Assembly: GCA_900142905.1 (NCBI GenBank) | Contig: FSRV01000001.1 | Location: 1,674,001 to 1,738,000 of the forward strand | DNA length: 64,000 nt | Direction: 5' to 3' | Origin: Burkholderia sp. GAS332 | Lineage (GTDB): Bacteria; Pseudomonadota; Gammaproteobacteria; Burkholderiales; Burkholderiaceae | Part shown: one piece after another, positions 39,866-48,526 of the stretch | How positions within the stretch are numbered: position 1 is the stretch's first letter | How the letters are laid out: each line of letters opens with the position of its first letter | The notes under the pieces: generated by a model | Told to the model about the DNA's origin: nothing | What the model saw: the letters and a program-made list of their open reading frames with translations, nothing else | The model's database searches: none | Position numbers and translations under genes: made by a program

Positions 39866-39939
39866 GCAGGCCCGAGTCGAGTGGATCTGCAACCCATAAC
39901 AACGTGTAGCAGTACGAATTTTCAAAGGACGAAATACTT

Positions 39940-40719
39940 ATGAGCAAGACAAATACAAAAGCGCTGTTCGATGCGTACCGCATGACGATTAGCGCAATGC
40001 GTTCGACTGGCGACGCACTGATGGCCGAAGAGCGCGCCGCGAACCAGGAAGGGTTCCGTATTTCCTGTGATAAGGCATTGGTGATCTACCATCGCCGCCC
40101 ACTGCCTAACGAGCAGTTCGCCGCACTGAATGAGCGCCAACGCGCCAACAAAAAGGCGCTCGCATACAGCCGCGCGAAGATGATTGAACTGGGCCGCGAA
40201 ATCGCGGGCTTCTGTATGGTCGTGGATGCGAACACTACCGCCGCCGAGCGCATCGCAGAATTCGCTCTCGAACACGGTACGTTCGATCATGGTGTTGCTT
40301 CGATGGGCCACTTCATTTTCCATGGCGCGTGCAATCCTGCCGGTCAACATAGCGCTGAGTTGGACGTGATCCGCCATGCATTGGCGCTTGCGTGTCGCGA
40401 CTACTCGGACAACCTGACTGCTGGCCCGGAGGTCGCTGCTATTGAGCACGTAGCAAGCGAAAACCTTATTGCGTGGTTCACGGATGGCCCTGGGTACGAA
40501 GAGGATGGTGAGCCTGAGTGGGTGGATGGTAATGCTGGCGGCGCGGATCGCGCCGAGCGCTGGACTGAGTTTGAGGGTGTTTCATTCGGCGTTCGCGAGT
40601 GCTCCAGCGGTCGTCATGTCGCGGACGAGGACGCGCCTGGCGCGTATGCGCTGCCGCTGCGCGACCGGGGTGTTCGCGATTGTGGCTTTGGCGTGTCCGA
40701 AGCACTGCCGCCGCTCTAA
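39940..40719 (+). CDS. Phage protein of unknown function
   Basis: A 259-residue protein with mostly helical N-terminal 150 residues and an acidic C-terminal half rich in Gly/Glu/Asp. No motif is recognised. AAAGGAC precedes the ATG. A stem-loop follows the stop. Confidence 0.7.
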   Translation: MSKTNTKALFDAYRMTISAMRSTGDALMAEERAANQEGFRISCDKALVIYHRRPLPNEQFAALNERQRANKKALAYSRAKMIELGREIAGFCMVVDANTTAAERIAEFALEHGTFDHGVASMGHFIFHGACNPAGQHSAELDVIRHALALACRDYSDNLTAGPEVAAIEHVASENLIAWFTDGPGYEEDGEPEWVDGNAGGADRAERWTEFEGVSFGVRECSSGRHVADEDAPGAYALPLRDRGVRDCGFGVSEALPPL

Positions 40720-40728
40720 TCGCCACGC

Positions 40729-40744
40729 GCCCGGTTCGCCGGGC
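40729..40744 (+). repeat. Intergenic GC hairpin with TTCG loop, copy 1
   Basis: GCCCGG-TTCG-CCGGGC, in the gap between two phage genes. No T-run, so not a standard terminator. A second copy of the core is at 41139. Confidence 0.8.
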
Positions 40745-40768
40745 TCCTAACTACTCTCAGGATGAGCC

Positions 40769-41128
40769 ATGCAGCAGAATGACCAGGTGAAAGCGGTACG
40801 GGCATGCGCCGCATATGCGCGCCATGCAGCCGTGATTAAGGCGCTTGGTGGCGCGATCCACAAGGGCCTTGGCGGTTGCCGCAGCAAAGAGCGCGACGGT
40901 GACGGCAACAAGGTAACGCACTTGTCGAAGGCTCTCCGCATGTCGGTGACCGAAGAGGATACCGGCGAGCGCCGCCGCCTGCAAGACGATGAAGTTATGG
41001 CCGCCATCGGGCGCTGTACGCACTGCCGCGCCGCGTTCAATGCGATCAAGGCCCGCAAGTCTGCGCGCCGCTCGCTTGGCGCTGCGAAGCGCTCAATTGG
41101 CGTAATCGGCCGCCGCGCTGCAGCCTGA
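40769..41128 (+). CDS. Basic phage protein of unknown function
   Basis: A 119-residue Arg/Lys/Ala-rich protein with three Cys (IGRCTHC among them). Not recognised; size and charge fit a nucleic-acid-binding protein, which is only a guess. Confidence 0.6.
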   Translation: MQQNDQVKAVRACAAYARHAAVIKALGGAIHKGLGGCRSKERDGDGNKVTHLSKALRMSVTEEDTGERRRLQDDEVMAAIGRCTHCRAAFNAIKARKSARRSLGAAKRSIGVIGRRAAA

Positions 41129-41138
41129 CCGACACGGC

Positions 41139-41154
41139 CCCCGGTTCGCCGGGG
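41139..41154 (+). repeat. Intergenic GC hairpin with TTCG loop, copy 2
   Basis: CCCCGG-TTCG-CCGGGG between two genes, sharing the core CCCGGTTCGCCGGG with copy 1. It lacks a T-run. Confidence 0.8.
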
Positions 41155-41183
41155 CGCAACCAACACGCACGAGAAGAAAAGAC

Positions 41184-41519
41184 ATGAGCGCATTGGATGC
41201 AAAGCTGTGCATCGCCGAGAACGGCGAGGAGTATTACGAGATGGGGCCGGCCTCCACGATTGCGCCGATCAGTGGCTACGCGTACCGCGATGATGAGGAT
41301 GCGACGCCGGGAAGCCGCGCGAAGGCGAAGACCTTCATGGATGGCATCTTCGCCACCGCCCGCGAATCCCGTTTCAAGCGTGCTGACATTCTCGAAACGC
41401 TGCTCGTTCGCGGCGAGTGGTCGCGCCGCGTGGCGACGATGATCGAGCAGATGGTCGTGGCCGTTGGCAACGAACGGCTTGCGCTGGTCTTCGATGAGTT
41501 CAGGCTGCTGAAGGACTGA
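41184..41519 (+). CDS. Phage protein of unknown function
   Basis: A 111-residue protein, start preceded by AGAAAAG. A beta-rich N-terminus is followed by a helical part (FKRADILETLLVRGEWSRRVATMIEQM). Not recognised. Confidence 0.65.
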   Translation: MSALDAKLCIAENGEEYYEMGPASTIAPISGYAYRDDEDATPGSRAKAKTFMDGIFATARESRFKRADILETLLVRGEWSRRVATMIEQMVVAVGNERLALVFDEFRLLKD

Positions 41520-41613
41520 TAGTGCCGGTCGGCGCGCACAATCGCCGTGAATACATTTGAAGCATTGGGTCGTGACGCGAATGTGTGAGTGTCTTCTAAC
41601 GAATGGGTCACTC

Positions 41614-41814
41614 ATGGAATTCCTATCACTTCCCGCCGCCGCCGAACACGTCGGCCTCTCAGTCTCAACCGTTCGCCGTCTTCAGGCACGAGACGGCAAA
41701 TTCCCGAAGCCGCACCGTCACGGCGATCAGGAGACCGGGCATTTCCGCTTCGCCGTCGCCGACCTCGATGCGTGGGTGGCTAAGACCCGTCCGCAAGGTG
41801 GTCGCCATGGCTAA
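41614..41814 (+). CDS. AlpA-like helix-turn-helix regulator
   Basis: A 66-residue MerR/AlpA-type DNA-binding protein (MEFLSLPAAAEHVGLSVSTVRRLQARDGKFPKP, given here in part as the HVGLSVSTVRRL helix-turn-helix). The final DLDAWV is typical of the family. The start at 41614 fits the family start. It overlaps the KilA-N gene by eight bases. Confidence 0.8.
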   Translation: MEFLSLPAAAEHVGLSVSTVRRLQARDGKFPKPHRHGDQETGHFRFAVADLDAWVAKTRPQGGRHG

Positions 41815-42592
41815 GAAAACCAGCTTGGTGCGCGCCGACTACGACGGCCATGAGGTGCAGTTCACGAACGAGGCGTGGTTCAATGCGACGGAAGCCGCCG
41901 AGAAACGTGGCAAGCGTCTGGACAAGTACATGAAGGCGGACGGGACCGAGGAGTACATCGCCGTCCTGATGGAGGACCCAAATACCCCCACAAGGGGGGA
42001 TTTGATTAAGACGAAGCGCGGCAACAACGGCGGCACGTGGCTGCACCCTGACCTTGCTGTGCATTTCGCCCGCTGGCTGGACGTGCGCTTCGGCGTCTGG
42101 TGTGACCGTCAGATCAAGGCCATCCTGAGCGGCAATCATCCGCACTTCGAACAGCGCCGCATGCGTCACGCTGCTGCTGCGTCGAACAAGTATCTGCGCG
42201 AGATGGTTGAGCGAGTACGCGATGCCGACGGGAAAGAAACGAAGGCGCACCACTACATCAACGAGTGCCTGCTCGTGAATTTCGTAGTGTGTGGCGAGTT
42301 CGCTTCACTCGACCGTGACACGCTGCCCATGAAGGTGCTCGACTTCCTTGCCGCTGCCGAGGGCTTTAGCGCGATGCTGTATGCGCGCGGCAAATCGCGT
42401 GAGGACCGCATCAAAATGCTGGCCAAGTTCAAGCGGAAGTGGATCGACAATAACGGCCAACTGCCTGCAATCGCGCTCGCCGAGCAGCCCAAGCTGGAGG
42501 CTCGCACGATCAGCAAGCAGTTGGCGGCCACGCCGAAGCGCATGCGCGTGGACATCCGTGAGGCCGCTGAGCGCCGCGGCGACTATCGCTAA
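41807..42592 (+). CDS. KilA-N domain phage regulator
   Basis: A 261-residue protein. A KilA-N DNA-binding domain spans about 10-120 (FTNEAWFNATEAAEKRGKRLDKY, then WLHPDLAVHFARWLDVRFGVWCDRQI). The C-terminal 140 residues are helical and unrecognised. KilA-N proteins are phage antirepressors or regulators. The ATG at 41807 (MAKKTSLVRADYD) is inside the end of the AlpA-like gene. A terminator follows. Confidence 0.88.
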   Translation: MAKKTSLVRADYDGHEVQFTNEAWFNATEAAEKRGKRLDKYMKADGTEEYIAVLMEDPNTPTRGDLIKTKRGNNGGTWLHPDLAVHFARWLDVRFGVWCDRQIKAILSGNHPHFEQRRMRHAAAASNKYLREMVERVRDADGKETKAHHYINECLLVNFVVCGEFASLDRDTLPMKVLDFLAAAEGFSAMLYARGKSREDRIKMLAKFKRKWIDNNGQLPAIALAEQPKLEARTISKQLAATPKRMRVDIREAAERRGDYR

Positions 42593-42611
42593 GCCGAGCG
42601 CACCAAAAGAG

Positions 42612-42639
42612 AAGCCGCCCAATCAAGGCGGCTTTTTTT
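42612..42639 (+). terminator. Intrinsic terminator after the KilA-N gene
   Basis: AAGCCGCC, seven-base loop, GGCGGCTT and TTTTT. Confidence 0.9.
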
Positions 42640-42653
42640 GCTTCTAGCGCAGC

Positions 42654-42863
42654 TTACTCTTCAATGCGGGACGGATTGGCGCGAGCTTCCTTGGCGCGGG
42701 CCCTCCTGACGGCCTCGCGAAAGAACTCGCCGGGGCCTTTTGGCTGAGCGTCAAGCCATTGCCAGTCGCCAGGCGTGAGCCTGACGGACCTAGTGATGGT
42801 CTTCTCTTCATCCGGTAGGCGTGGCCTGCCGCCCGGGTTTTTCGGCCTCGTCGTATCGTTCAT
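42654..42863 (-). CDS. Small CopG/ribbon-helix-helix-like regulator
   Basis: A 69-residue protein. A basic N-terminus (KNPGGRPRLPDEEK) is followed by a beta strand (TITRSVRLTP) and two helices, as in CopG-like proteins. The ATG at 42863 is preferred; an earlier ATG (42872) overlaps the -10 box. The transcript may be leaderless. It probably binds the direct repeats in its own promoter region. Confidence 0.7.
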   Translation of the reverse strand: MNDTTRPKNPGGRPRLPDEEKTITRSVRLTPGDWQWLDAQPKGPGEFFREAVRRARAKEARANPSRIEE

Positions 42864-42870
42864 GCTGAGC

Positions 42871-42936
42871 ATTATAGCAGCAGGTAAAGGTGTTGCAAAA
42901 AGATGCTTGACGGAAGGTAAATGTGTTGCATATACT
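42871..42936. promoter_or_regulatory. Divergent promoters with repeated operator
   Basis: Leftward: TTGCAA (42893-42898), 16-base spacer, TATAAT (42871-42876 on the minus strand). Rightward: TTGACG (42907-42912), 18-base spacer, TATACT (42931-42936). Two 16-bp direct repeats AGGTAAAKGTGTTGCA (42882-42897, 42915-42930), one mismatch, 33 bases apart, fill the spacer of each promoter, so one regulator could control both. Confidence 0.75.
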
Positions 42937-42974
42937 CAATCTAAACGTAACACAAAAACCGACCGGAGCAAGCA

Positions 42975-43370
42975 ATGCACGCAACCAAATCCCTCAATCA
43001 AAATTCAATCGTCCAGCGTTTCCTGCTTGGAAATTCCGATAGCACGTTGCGTACGGCCATGACGGCCTTGGGAGTACTGTCGACCCTGCTCTCCAGAATT
43101 GAACCGCTTGCGGCTGCGAGCGACGACGTCGCTGACCTAGCGCGTTTGGGTTGCCGAACACTTAGCGATGCGCTGACCGAGTGCCGCGAGCACACGGACT
43201 CTGGCGACTTGATCGGCGTCGTTGATTGCCTCTCGCGTGCGGCTTCCGCGCACCGCGCCGCGAAAAGTCTGCTTCTTGGGATTGTGGAGCTTGCAGATAC
43301 CGACGTCGCCAATCTAGCTCAGCTCGGCGTTACGCTCGCCGAGTCAGTCTTATGCGATCTGGGTGCGTAA
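42975..43370 (+). CDS. Unknown helical phage protein
   Basis: A 131-residue helical protein, expressed from the rightward promoter of the divergent pair. The sequence is Ala/Leu-rich with regular heptads; the RTLSDALTECREH segment is notable. A GGAGCAAGCA site precedes the ATG. Not recognised. A role tied to the CopG-like regulator is inferred from the shared control region. Confidence 0.65.
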   Translation: MHATKSLNQNSIVQRFLLGNSDSTLRTAMTALGVLSTLLSRIEPLAAASDDVADLARLGCRTLSDALTECREHTDSGDLIGVVDCLSRAASAHRAAKSLLLGIVELADTDVANLAQLGVTLAESVLCDLGA

Positions 43371-43461
43371 GGGCCGATCTTCTGCTACACCTGTCTCATT
43401 TTCGCGTCTCGCGGCGAGCCTTCGATGCATCGCCGGGGGCAAGCACACCCTGAGGTTTCTC

Positions 43462-43827
43462 ATGTGGATTTGCCTTTCGGACAGTTTCCTTTCCTGTGTC
43501 GCGAGCGACCGTGACCCGACCGTCCTGATGGTGCGAGCACGCCGCCGCGGCGACATCGAAGCCGTCTTCGGCGACGCATATCCGGTCCTCACTCTGGACG
43601 GCAGAGACTATCAGTTTCGCGCCTTCATCCCGCGCGCCGTCGTTGGTGAGGTCATCGCGAAGGCCCTGATGGACATCGACTACGGTAACTTCAAAAACAG
43701 CGTGAAGGACTCGTATCTGCACGACGCCTATGCGGAAGTGTGGGGTGTCATTGCCGGGCTGCAGGAGATTCGCCCGTATGACACGAATCCGCGCGCTGGC
43801 TTCCGCAAGCATCCGCAGCGCGTCTAG
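43462..43827 (+). CDS. Conserved hypothetical protein of mobile elements
   Basis: A 121-residue protein starting MWICLSDSFLSCVASD, a family I recognise as common on Burkholderiaceae plasmids and prophages without a known role. TGAGG lies before the ATG. A region with hairpin potential precedes it (43371-43461). Confidence 0.75.
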   Translation: MWICLSDSFLSCVASDRDPTVLMVRARRRGDIEAVFGDAYPVLTLDGRDYQFRAFIPRAVVGEVIAKALMDIDYGNFKNSVKDSYLHDAYAEVWGVIAGLQEIRPYDTNPRAGFRKHPQRV

Positions 43828-44064
43828 CGATGAGCGACTCAGTCGGGAAGTGCCAAAGCTAGTGGACTTGCAATCTCGCCGCCGAACAACCATGTCGCTA
43901 TAATCTTTTTGCGCCGCTCCAGCGCGCCGTCCTCTCCCGTTACCGGGCATGGTGAATCGGAGCTATCCAAGGGTTCTGTTCAATCGCATCCGAATGAGTG
44001 CGGGGCAGCGCGTGTAACGAGGACAGCATCGCCCAAGACCTTGCGCCCCTACAAGGAGCTAGCA

Positions 44065-44835
44065 TTGGACATCTTCGAACCAACACCCAGCCAGGCTGCA
44101 TTTATCCTCCGTCGCTATCTAAAGTCAGTCAACGTCGAGCTATCACTTGCGGTTGCCCAGGAATGCGTCGCGCGTGTTCGAGGGTATGCAGACTGGAACG
44201 CCTTGGCCGCGCACACTAATCCGCGCGCCGACAGATCGGCTTCGAGCGCGAGCAGCGCACGTAAACCCGGTAAGGCTCGACAGCACGAGTACCCTCTTGA
44301 GTTGGCACGATTGCCCACGTCCACGTGGGTGGACGTGTTTGAAGCCTGCTGGCCAGAGCAAATTCACCGAGCCGAAACAAAAGCGGACTTCGCGCGCCTG
44401 CAACCGATGTGGCAGTCGCTAGACCTTACAGGGAATTTTGAGCGAGAGCAGCTGCTGCGCGCAGACTTTTTCTTGGCACTTACGTCCGCTGAATTAACGG
44501 ACCGCTATCGGCATGTCGCAGGCGAACTAGGACTGGGCAAGGCTGAGCGCGGGCATTGGGTTCAACTCGTGTTCGAGCGACGCATCGAAAATCGCTTCAA
44601 CCTCAAGCTTTGTCCGACATTGAACTGGGACGGCTTGGAAGTCCTTTTCCTGACATATGAACTTGATCATGTGACAGGCGACGCTTACATAGGTGAGGTT
44701 TGGCACGAACCCGTGGTCGCCGAGCCGAGTGAGAGTTTGGCGGAAGTGATCGCACGAGCGCTCATGGTCGCAGATCGGCTCTGCGAAAGCTACACGGGAT
44801 GGCTGAACACAAACAGCTTTATGCGAACCGCCTAG
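44065..44835 (+). CDS. Glyoxalase-superfamily-related protein
   Basis: A 256-residue protein. The N-terminal helix pair (ELSLAVAQECVARVRGYADWNALAA) is a domain found in proteins annotated as glyoxalase-related on plasmids and prophages. The rest is not clearly a glyoxalase fold. The TTG at 44065 has AAGGAG seven bases upstream; an open frame extends further to 43909 but lacks a good site. A TATAAT at 43899 may be part of its promoter. Confidence 0.55.
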   Translation: MDIFEPTPSQAAFILRRYLKSVNVELSLAVAQECVARVRGYADWNALAAHTNPRADRSASSASSARKPGKARQHEYPLELARLPTSTWVDVFEACWPEQIHRAETKADFARLQPMWQSLDLTGNFEREQLLRADFFLALTSAELTDRYRHVAGELGLGKAERGHWVQLVFERRIENRFNLKLCPTLNWDGLEVLFLTYELDHVTGDAYIGEVWHEPVVAEPSESLAEVIARALMVADRLCESYTGWLNTNSFMRTA

Positions 44836-45395
44836 CGGCGCACGAGTGGTTAATGCGGAGCTGATCCGAGCGCATCTACTACTCTGGTCGCAAGATTGCC
44901 GCGCGTCGGTAGACTTCGGGAAGCCGGCGTCGTGCGCTCTCGACCACAAGCATATATGGCCTGTCAGCGTCCGACCAATCGTCTTCGTTTTCAATACCCA
45001 TCCGCCACTCGAAGGGAGCGAGCACGACCGCTGGGGCGCTCTAGCCATACGATTCTGTACAAAACCGACCGGATTCGAACACCCCTTAGGCCGTTCGCGG
45101 GAGCTGCTACGGCACCCGGATCGATTTTGGTGCCCGCCAACAGCACTATCCGGAGAGCGGTCTATTTCGCCGGATTGACGACCTAAATCGAACTAGGTAG
45201 CGTGAACCACCTAAATCGAACCGAGGCATCAAAGGTTCATCCGTTCTCTGTTCAGCGATGCCATACGGCTCAATGTCCCAGAGCGACCCAACTCGGCCGT
45301 TGAGCGGTCTTGATCGAAGGCCTCATCTACGCTCGAAAAGAGACATTGGTTTGCCAGTTCACCGAATGTCGGCCCGACCGTGCCGGTCGCAAGTG
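44836..45395. other. Gene-free stretch with a 13-bp direct repeat
   Basis: No coding region is convincing here. ACCTAAATCGAAC occurs at 45181-45193 and 45209-45221 in direct orientation. It could be a relic of an insertion-sequence end, but no transposase is nearby. Confidence 0.45.
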
Positions 45396-45755
45396 TTACT
45401 TATCGTCGCCGTCGGAACTTCGCTTTGAGGCACGGGGCGGCCCCTTCCGCACTACCCTACGGTAACCCGACTCGATAGCTTGTCCGACGCGAGTGGCGAT
45501 CTCCCGTAGTTCAACCCGCATGTACCATGGCCACCATACGAGGTGGTAGAACCAAAGGCATATGCTGCGGGGACCGCGAAGCCAACGCCGCGGAATTCCA
45601 TCGGCGGGAAATTCTGCTAGAGAGCGGTACCCGATCGAGCAGGCACCGAGCGTGAGCCAGATGAGCGTGATGATAAGGGTCGGCAGAGACACCAGGCATG
45701 CCACCACACACAGAACGAGCGGCAAGCAGATCTCCAATGACGAGCGGGTTTTCAT
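45396..45755 (-). CDS. Small inner-membrane protein, unknown
   Basis: A 119-residue protein with two hydrophobic helices in the first 45 residues (LPLVLCVVACLVSLPTLIITL and LTLGACSIGY), a Trp-rich amphipathic region (LWFYHLVWWPWYM) and a basic C-terminal tail. GGGGAG precedes the ATG. Not recognised. Lower GC than the core genes suggests transfer. Confidence 0.7.
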   Translation of the reverse strand: MKTRSSLEICLPLVLCVVACLVSLPTLIITLIWLTLGACSIGYRSLAEFPADGIPRRWLRGPRSICLWFYHLVWWPWYMRVELREIATRVGQAIESGYRRVVRKGPPRASKRSSDGDDK

Positions 45756-45954
45756 CGAATATTCTCCCCGTCACAATAACGTCGAGGGCGGATGGCACGC
45801 CGGTGTTCCTGACTGGGTAAAGTCCGCTTCAGGCTTCGTTATCCAGCACGCTCATTCCCGAATCGAGCGAGCGCGGTAATCGTCAAACCCCGTATCGAAC
45901 GGAAAGCCGCGATTCGCCATTCAAAGATAGCACCGGAACGAAGATGGGGTAGCC

Positions 45955-46386
45955 ATGAAAGAAAGAGCGACCATTGTGTGCAGGCAACACGACAAAATAC
46001 TCCTCGTGACTCGCGGACGGTCGCGCTGGTCACTACCGGGCGGCACAATCCGGCGCGCCGAGTCACCGATAGAGGCGGCCAGAAGAGAACTGTTTGAGGA
46101 AACCGCCCTTGCTGTTGACGGCTTCACATTTCTGTTCGAATTTGGCGGGCTAACAAAACGGCATCACGTGTTCCTGGTGCACCTGCCGCATCACCTGATA
46201 CCCGCAGCCAGCAATGAGATCTCGCGGTGCCGATGGATCCGCCCAAGGCACGTGTCTACCGTCATCACGAGCGTTCCCACCAGAGAAATTGTCCGACTGC
46301 TGAATAGTCACAAAAGTGTCACAATAGCGCTTCCCGCCGTCGACCTTTGCTCCGTAACTGCTACAGGCCCGCGGCCGGCTGTGTAG
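45955..46386 (+). CDS. Nudix hydrolase
   Basis: A 143-residue Nudix-fold protein. The Nudix box is GGTIRRAESPIEAARRELFEETAL, i.e. Gx5Ex7RELxEE, with Ala in place of the last Gly. It hydrolyses a nucleoside diphosphate linked to an unknown moiety. The metal-binding Glu residues are kept. First of a short rightward cargo series. Confidence 0.88.
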   Translation: MKERATIVCRQHDKILLVTRGRSRWSLPGGTIRRAESPIEAARRELFEETALAVDGFTFLFEFGGLTKRHHVFLVHLPHHLIPAASNEISRCRWIRPRHVSTVITSVPTREIVRLLNSHKSVTIALPAVDLCSVTATGPRPAV

Positions 46387-46441
46387 TCGGTCGCGCCAAA
46401 ACGGTAATACGGTATGAACGTACGCTATCTGGACTTTCAGT

Positions 46442-47119
46442 GTGATAGGCAATCTCGAAATCTTGTCCCGCCTTCTCATGGCGGCCCTGCTCGGAAGTGT
46501 CATTGGCTTTGAGCGCGAAAGACTGAACTGGGCCGCTGGCTTGCGTACACACATGCTGGTGTGTGTCGGCGCATCGTTGATGATGATGGTGTCCGCGTTC
46601 GGGTTCGCGGACGCGCTGAGTCAGAAAAACGTCGTGCTGGATCCGTCACGCGTTGCCGCCCAGGTTGTGTCGGGGATCGGGTTCCTTGGCGCCGGGTCGA
46701 TTCTGCTGCGCGGCGAGGTTGTCCGGGGTCTCACAACCGCCGCCAGTCTCTGGTCGGTAGCGGGAATTGGACTCGCCGTGGGCGGAGGCATGTACACCGC
46801 GGCGTTTGGTGCGACGATCATCATTCTCATTATTCTCGCCGGGGTTAAGCCGCTGGAGCGGCGCTTTATTTCCGTCAGGCAACAGCGCAACATGCAACTG
46901 CTGGCCGAACGAGGAAGCGTTTCGCTGGACAGTTTGCATCGCGCGCTTGGCACGGGGAGCATTCGGGTCAAACAGTTCATCGTCCAACAGTCCGAGGACG
47001 ACGCTGAGCTCGACGATGTGCAGATCGCGTTGTCGCGCACATCTTCAAACGAGTTCGCTGCGATCTGTGCGCGGCTCGGAGCGATGTCAGGCGTTCGCGA
47101 GTGTCGCCAGGAAAAGTAA
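46442..47119 (+). CDS. MgtC/SapB family membrane protein
   Basis: A 225-residue protein with a GTG start. The N-terminal 130 residues have four to five transmembrane helices with the family signature (IGFERERLNWAAGLRTHMLV, RVAAQVVSGIGFLGAGSI, and GLTTAASLWSVAGIGLAVG). The C-terminal domain is a cytoplasmic ACT-like region. MgtC proteins are linked to virulence in macrophages and to low-magnesium adaptation. It lies 56 bases after the Nudix gene. Its presence in a prophage is consistent with lysogenic conversion, which is inference. Confidence 0.9.
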   Translation: MIGNLEILSRLLMAALLGSVIGFERERLNWAAGLRTHMLVCVGASLMMMVSAFGFADALSQKNVVLDPSRVAAQVVSGIGFLGAGSILLRGEVVRGLTTAASLWSVAGIGLAVGGGMYTAAFGATIIILIILAGVKPLERRFISVRQQRNMQLLAERGSVSLDSLHRALGTGSIRVKQFIVQQSEDDAELDDVQIALSRTSSNEFAAICARLGAMSGVRECRQEK

Positions 47120-47133
47120 TAGCGGAACGGTTC

Positions 47134-47406
47134 ATGATGCGAACGTATGAGTATCACGGCTTCACTCTTCAGATAGCTGTCGAGTCGGGCTTCAACTTTC
47201 CGCCAGTCAAACCGTCCGCGGCACGTCCAGGGTATGTCGCGGTCGTCCGGGTCTTCCAGGCTGGCAATGCTGTTGCGATCTTTTCGCCGCTTAGATTTGG
47301 TGAGGCTGGGGGCCGCCCGTTTGATACCGAGGTCGATGCCCTGATGGGCGGGTATAGCGCGGCACGCAGAATCGTTGACGACCTCTTTGGGCATGAAACC
47401 CATTGA
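47134..47406 (+). CDS. Conserved Burkholderiaceae small protein
   Basis: A 90-residue protein (MMRTYEYHGFTLQIAVES, then GYVAVVRVFQAGNAVAIFSPLRF). I recognise it as a common Burkholderia conserved hypothetical (DUF6566-like) but no function is known. It lies directly after the MgtC-like gene. The start could also be 47137. Confidence 0.7.
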   Translation: MMRTYEYHGFTLQIAVESGFNFPPVKPSAARPGYVAVVRVFQAGNAVAIFSPLRFGEAGGRPFDTEVDALMGGYSAARRIVDDLFGHETH

Positions 47407-47657
47407 TCTGTCACAACCCGTTTCACTTCGTCGGCGCATCGCCAATCGACAAGGGAGCGCGCCCGACCGCCAGATCAGTTAACGGCTGCTTAAGAATTCT
47501 CATGAGCCATTCGCGGTTCGACGTCGACGGACTCCCTCTGGCCGGGTACAGCCTGATGCAATTCGCATGTGCAGCGTGAACCTCGCAAGGCTACGATCGG
47601 CGGCACGCGACCCGGAGCGGACCGTGGTGTTGTTAAAAAGCGGCCGCTCGACAGCGG
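47407..47657. other. Intergenic, nothing recognised
   Basis: A 251-base gap between convergent genes. No gene or terminator was convincing. Confidence 0.4.
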
Positions 47658-48299
47658 TTATGGATGTTGTTTTCCCACTTCGGTTATAACGAATCGAACT
47701 GTGTGTTGGCCAGGCCGAAGGATGTGTTCATACTTCCCCAAGTCAGTCCCTCTCGCTTTTTCGTCAAAAAGGGCGCATGGATTGGCCGAGTTTCCTGGTG
47801 CCAACTGACTGACAGAAGCAAAGTCGCAATGGTGAAAGGTCGGTTTTTCACTATCGTCGTTTGAGGCCCAGGTATTCTGGCAGTTCTCCCCGGTCCGGCA
47901 GACGTAAGCAACCCGGACGGGAATGTTGGACGCCTGAACGGGATCCTTCCCGGACGCCTTGGAGTCAAGGTAGACCACAACTTGCTTCAACGTCCAACCA
48001 CAGTGTCCGGGCTTTACATCGTCTCGCCAGACAAGCCAAGATCGCTGTCCATTCGACGCGGACGTCTGTGTTGCACGCTTCGCGAAATGGCTGGGCATGA
48101 AGCCAGCCTCTCCAACCATGTGTTGACAGAACATTGAGTCCGTTGTGGTGTACCAATCTTCGACAAGAACGGCTTCGACATCATCGGGTATCGTGCCGGT
48201 TACCTCTACTCGATCATTAGGAGCTGAGTTATCAACTGGCGCGGCAAACGCGGCGCAGTTATAGAGCGCCACCATTAGAAAAATGAATAGAGATTTCAC
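47658..48299 (-). CDS. Exported Cys-rich protein, unknown
   Basis: A 213-residue protein with a signal peptide (MKSLFIFLMVALYNCAAFAAP), then a mature chain with several Cys (SMFCQHMVG, PGHCGWTL, VCRTGENCQNTW, HHCDFAS, ANPCALF), likely disulfide-bonded in the periplasm. It is not recognised. Low GC for the window suggests transfer. It may be cargo of the element. Confidence 0.7.
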   Translation of the reverse strand: MKSLFIFLMVALYNCAAFAAPVDNSAPNDRVEVTGTIPDDVEAVLVEDWYTTTDSMFCQHMVGEAGFMPSHFAKRATQTSASNGQRSWLVWRDDVKPGHCGWTLKQVVVYLDSKASGKDPVQASNIPVRVAYVCRTGENCQNTWASNDDSEKPTFHHCDFASVSQLAPGNSANPCALFDEKARGTDLGKYEHILRPGQHTVRFVITEVGKQHP

Positions 48300-48526
48300 G
48301 CGTGCCCCTTTTCCGAACCTGTGAATGCCTGCCCGATTGTCGGCGATCTGGACGCATACGTCGACTGACCGTTTCTGGCCGAACCCGGTCCTGTGATGAT
48401 TGGCTCGCCGCCACGACGCCCCTCGCGCAATGGGGGCACGCGATCATTCCTTCCCACGTCGCAACCGGTCGCCCTCACACTGTACTTTTTTCAAAACTCA
48501 CGGGAATTTCCGAGCGTTACGCCGGG

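Noticed and set aside
44846..45178. 110-residue plus-strand frame
   Set aside because: GTG start without a ribosome site, no domain pattern, composition like a random frame.
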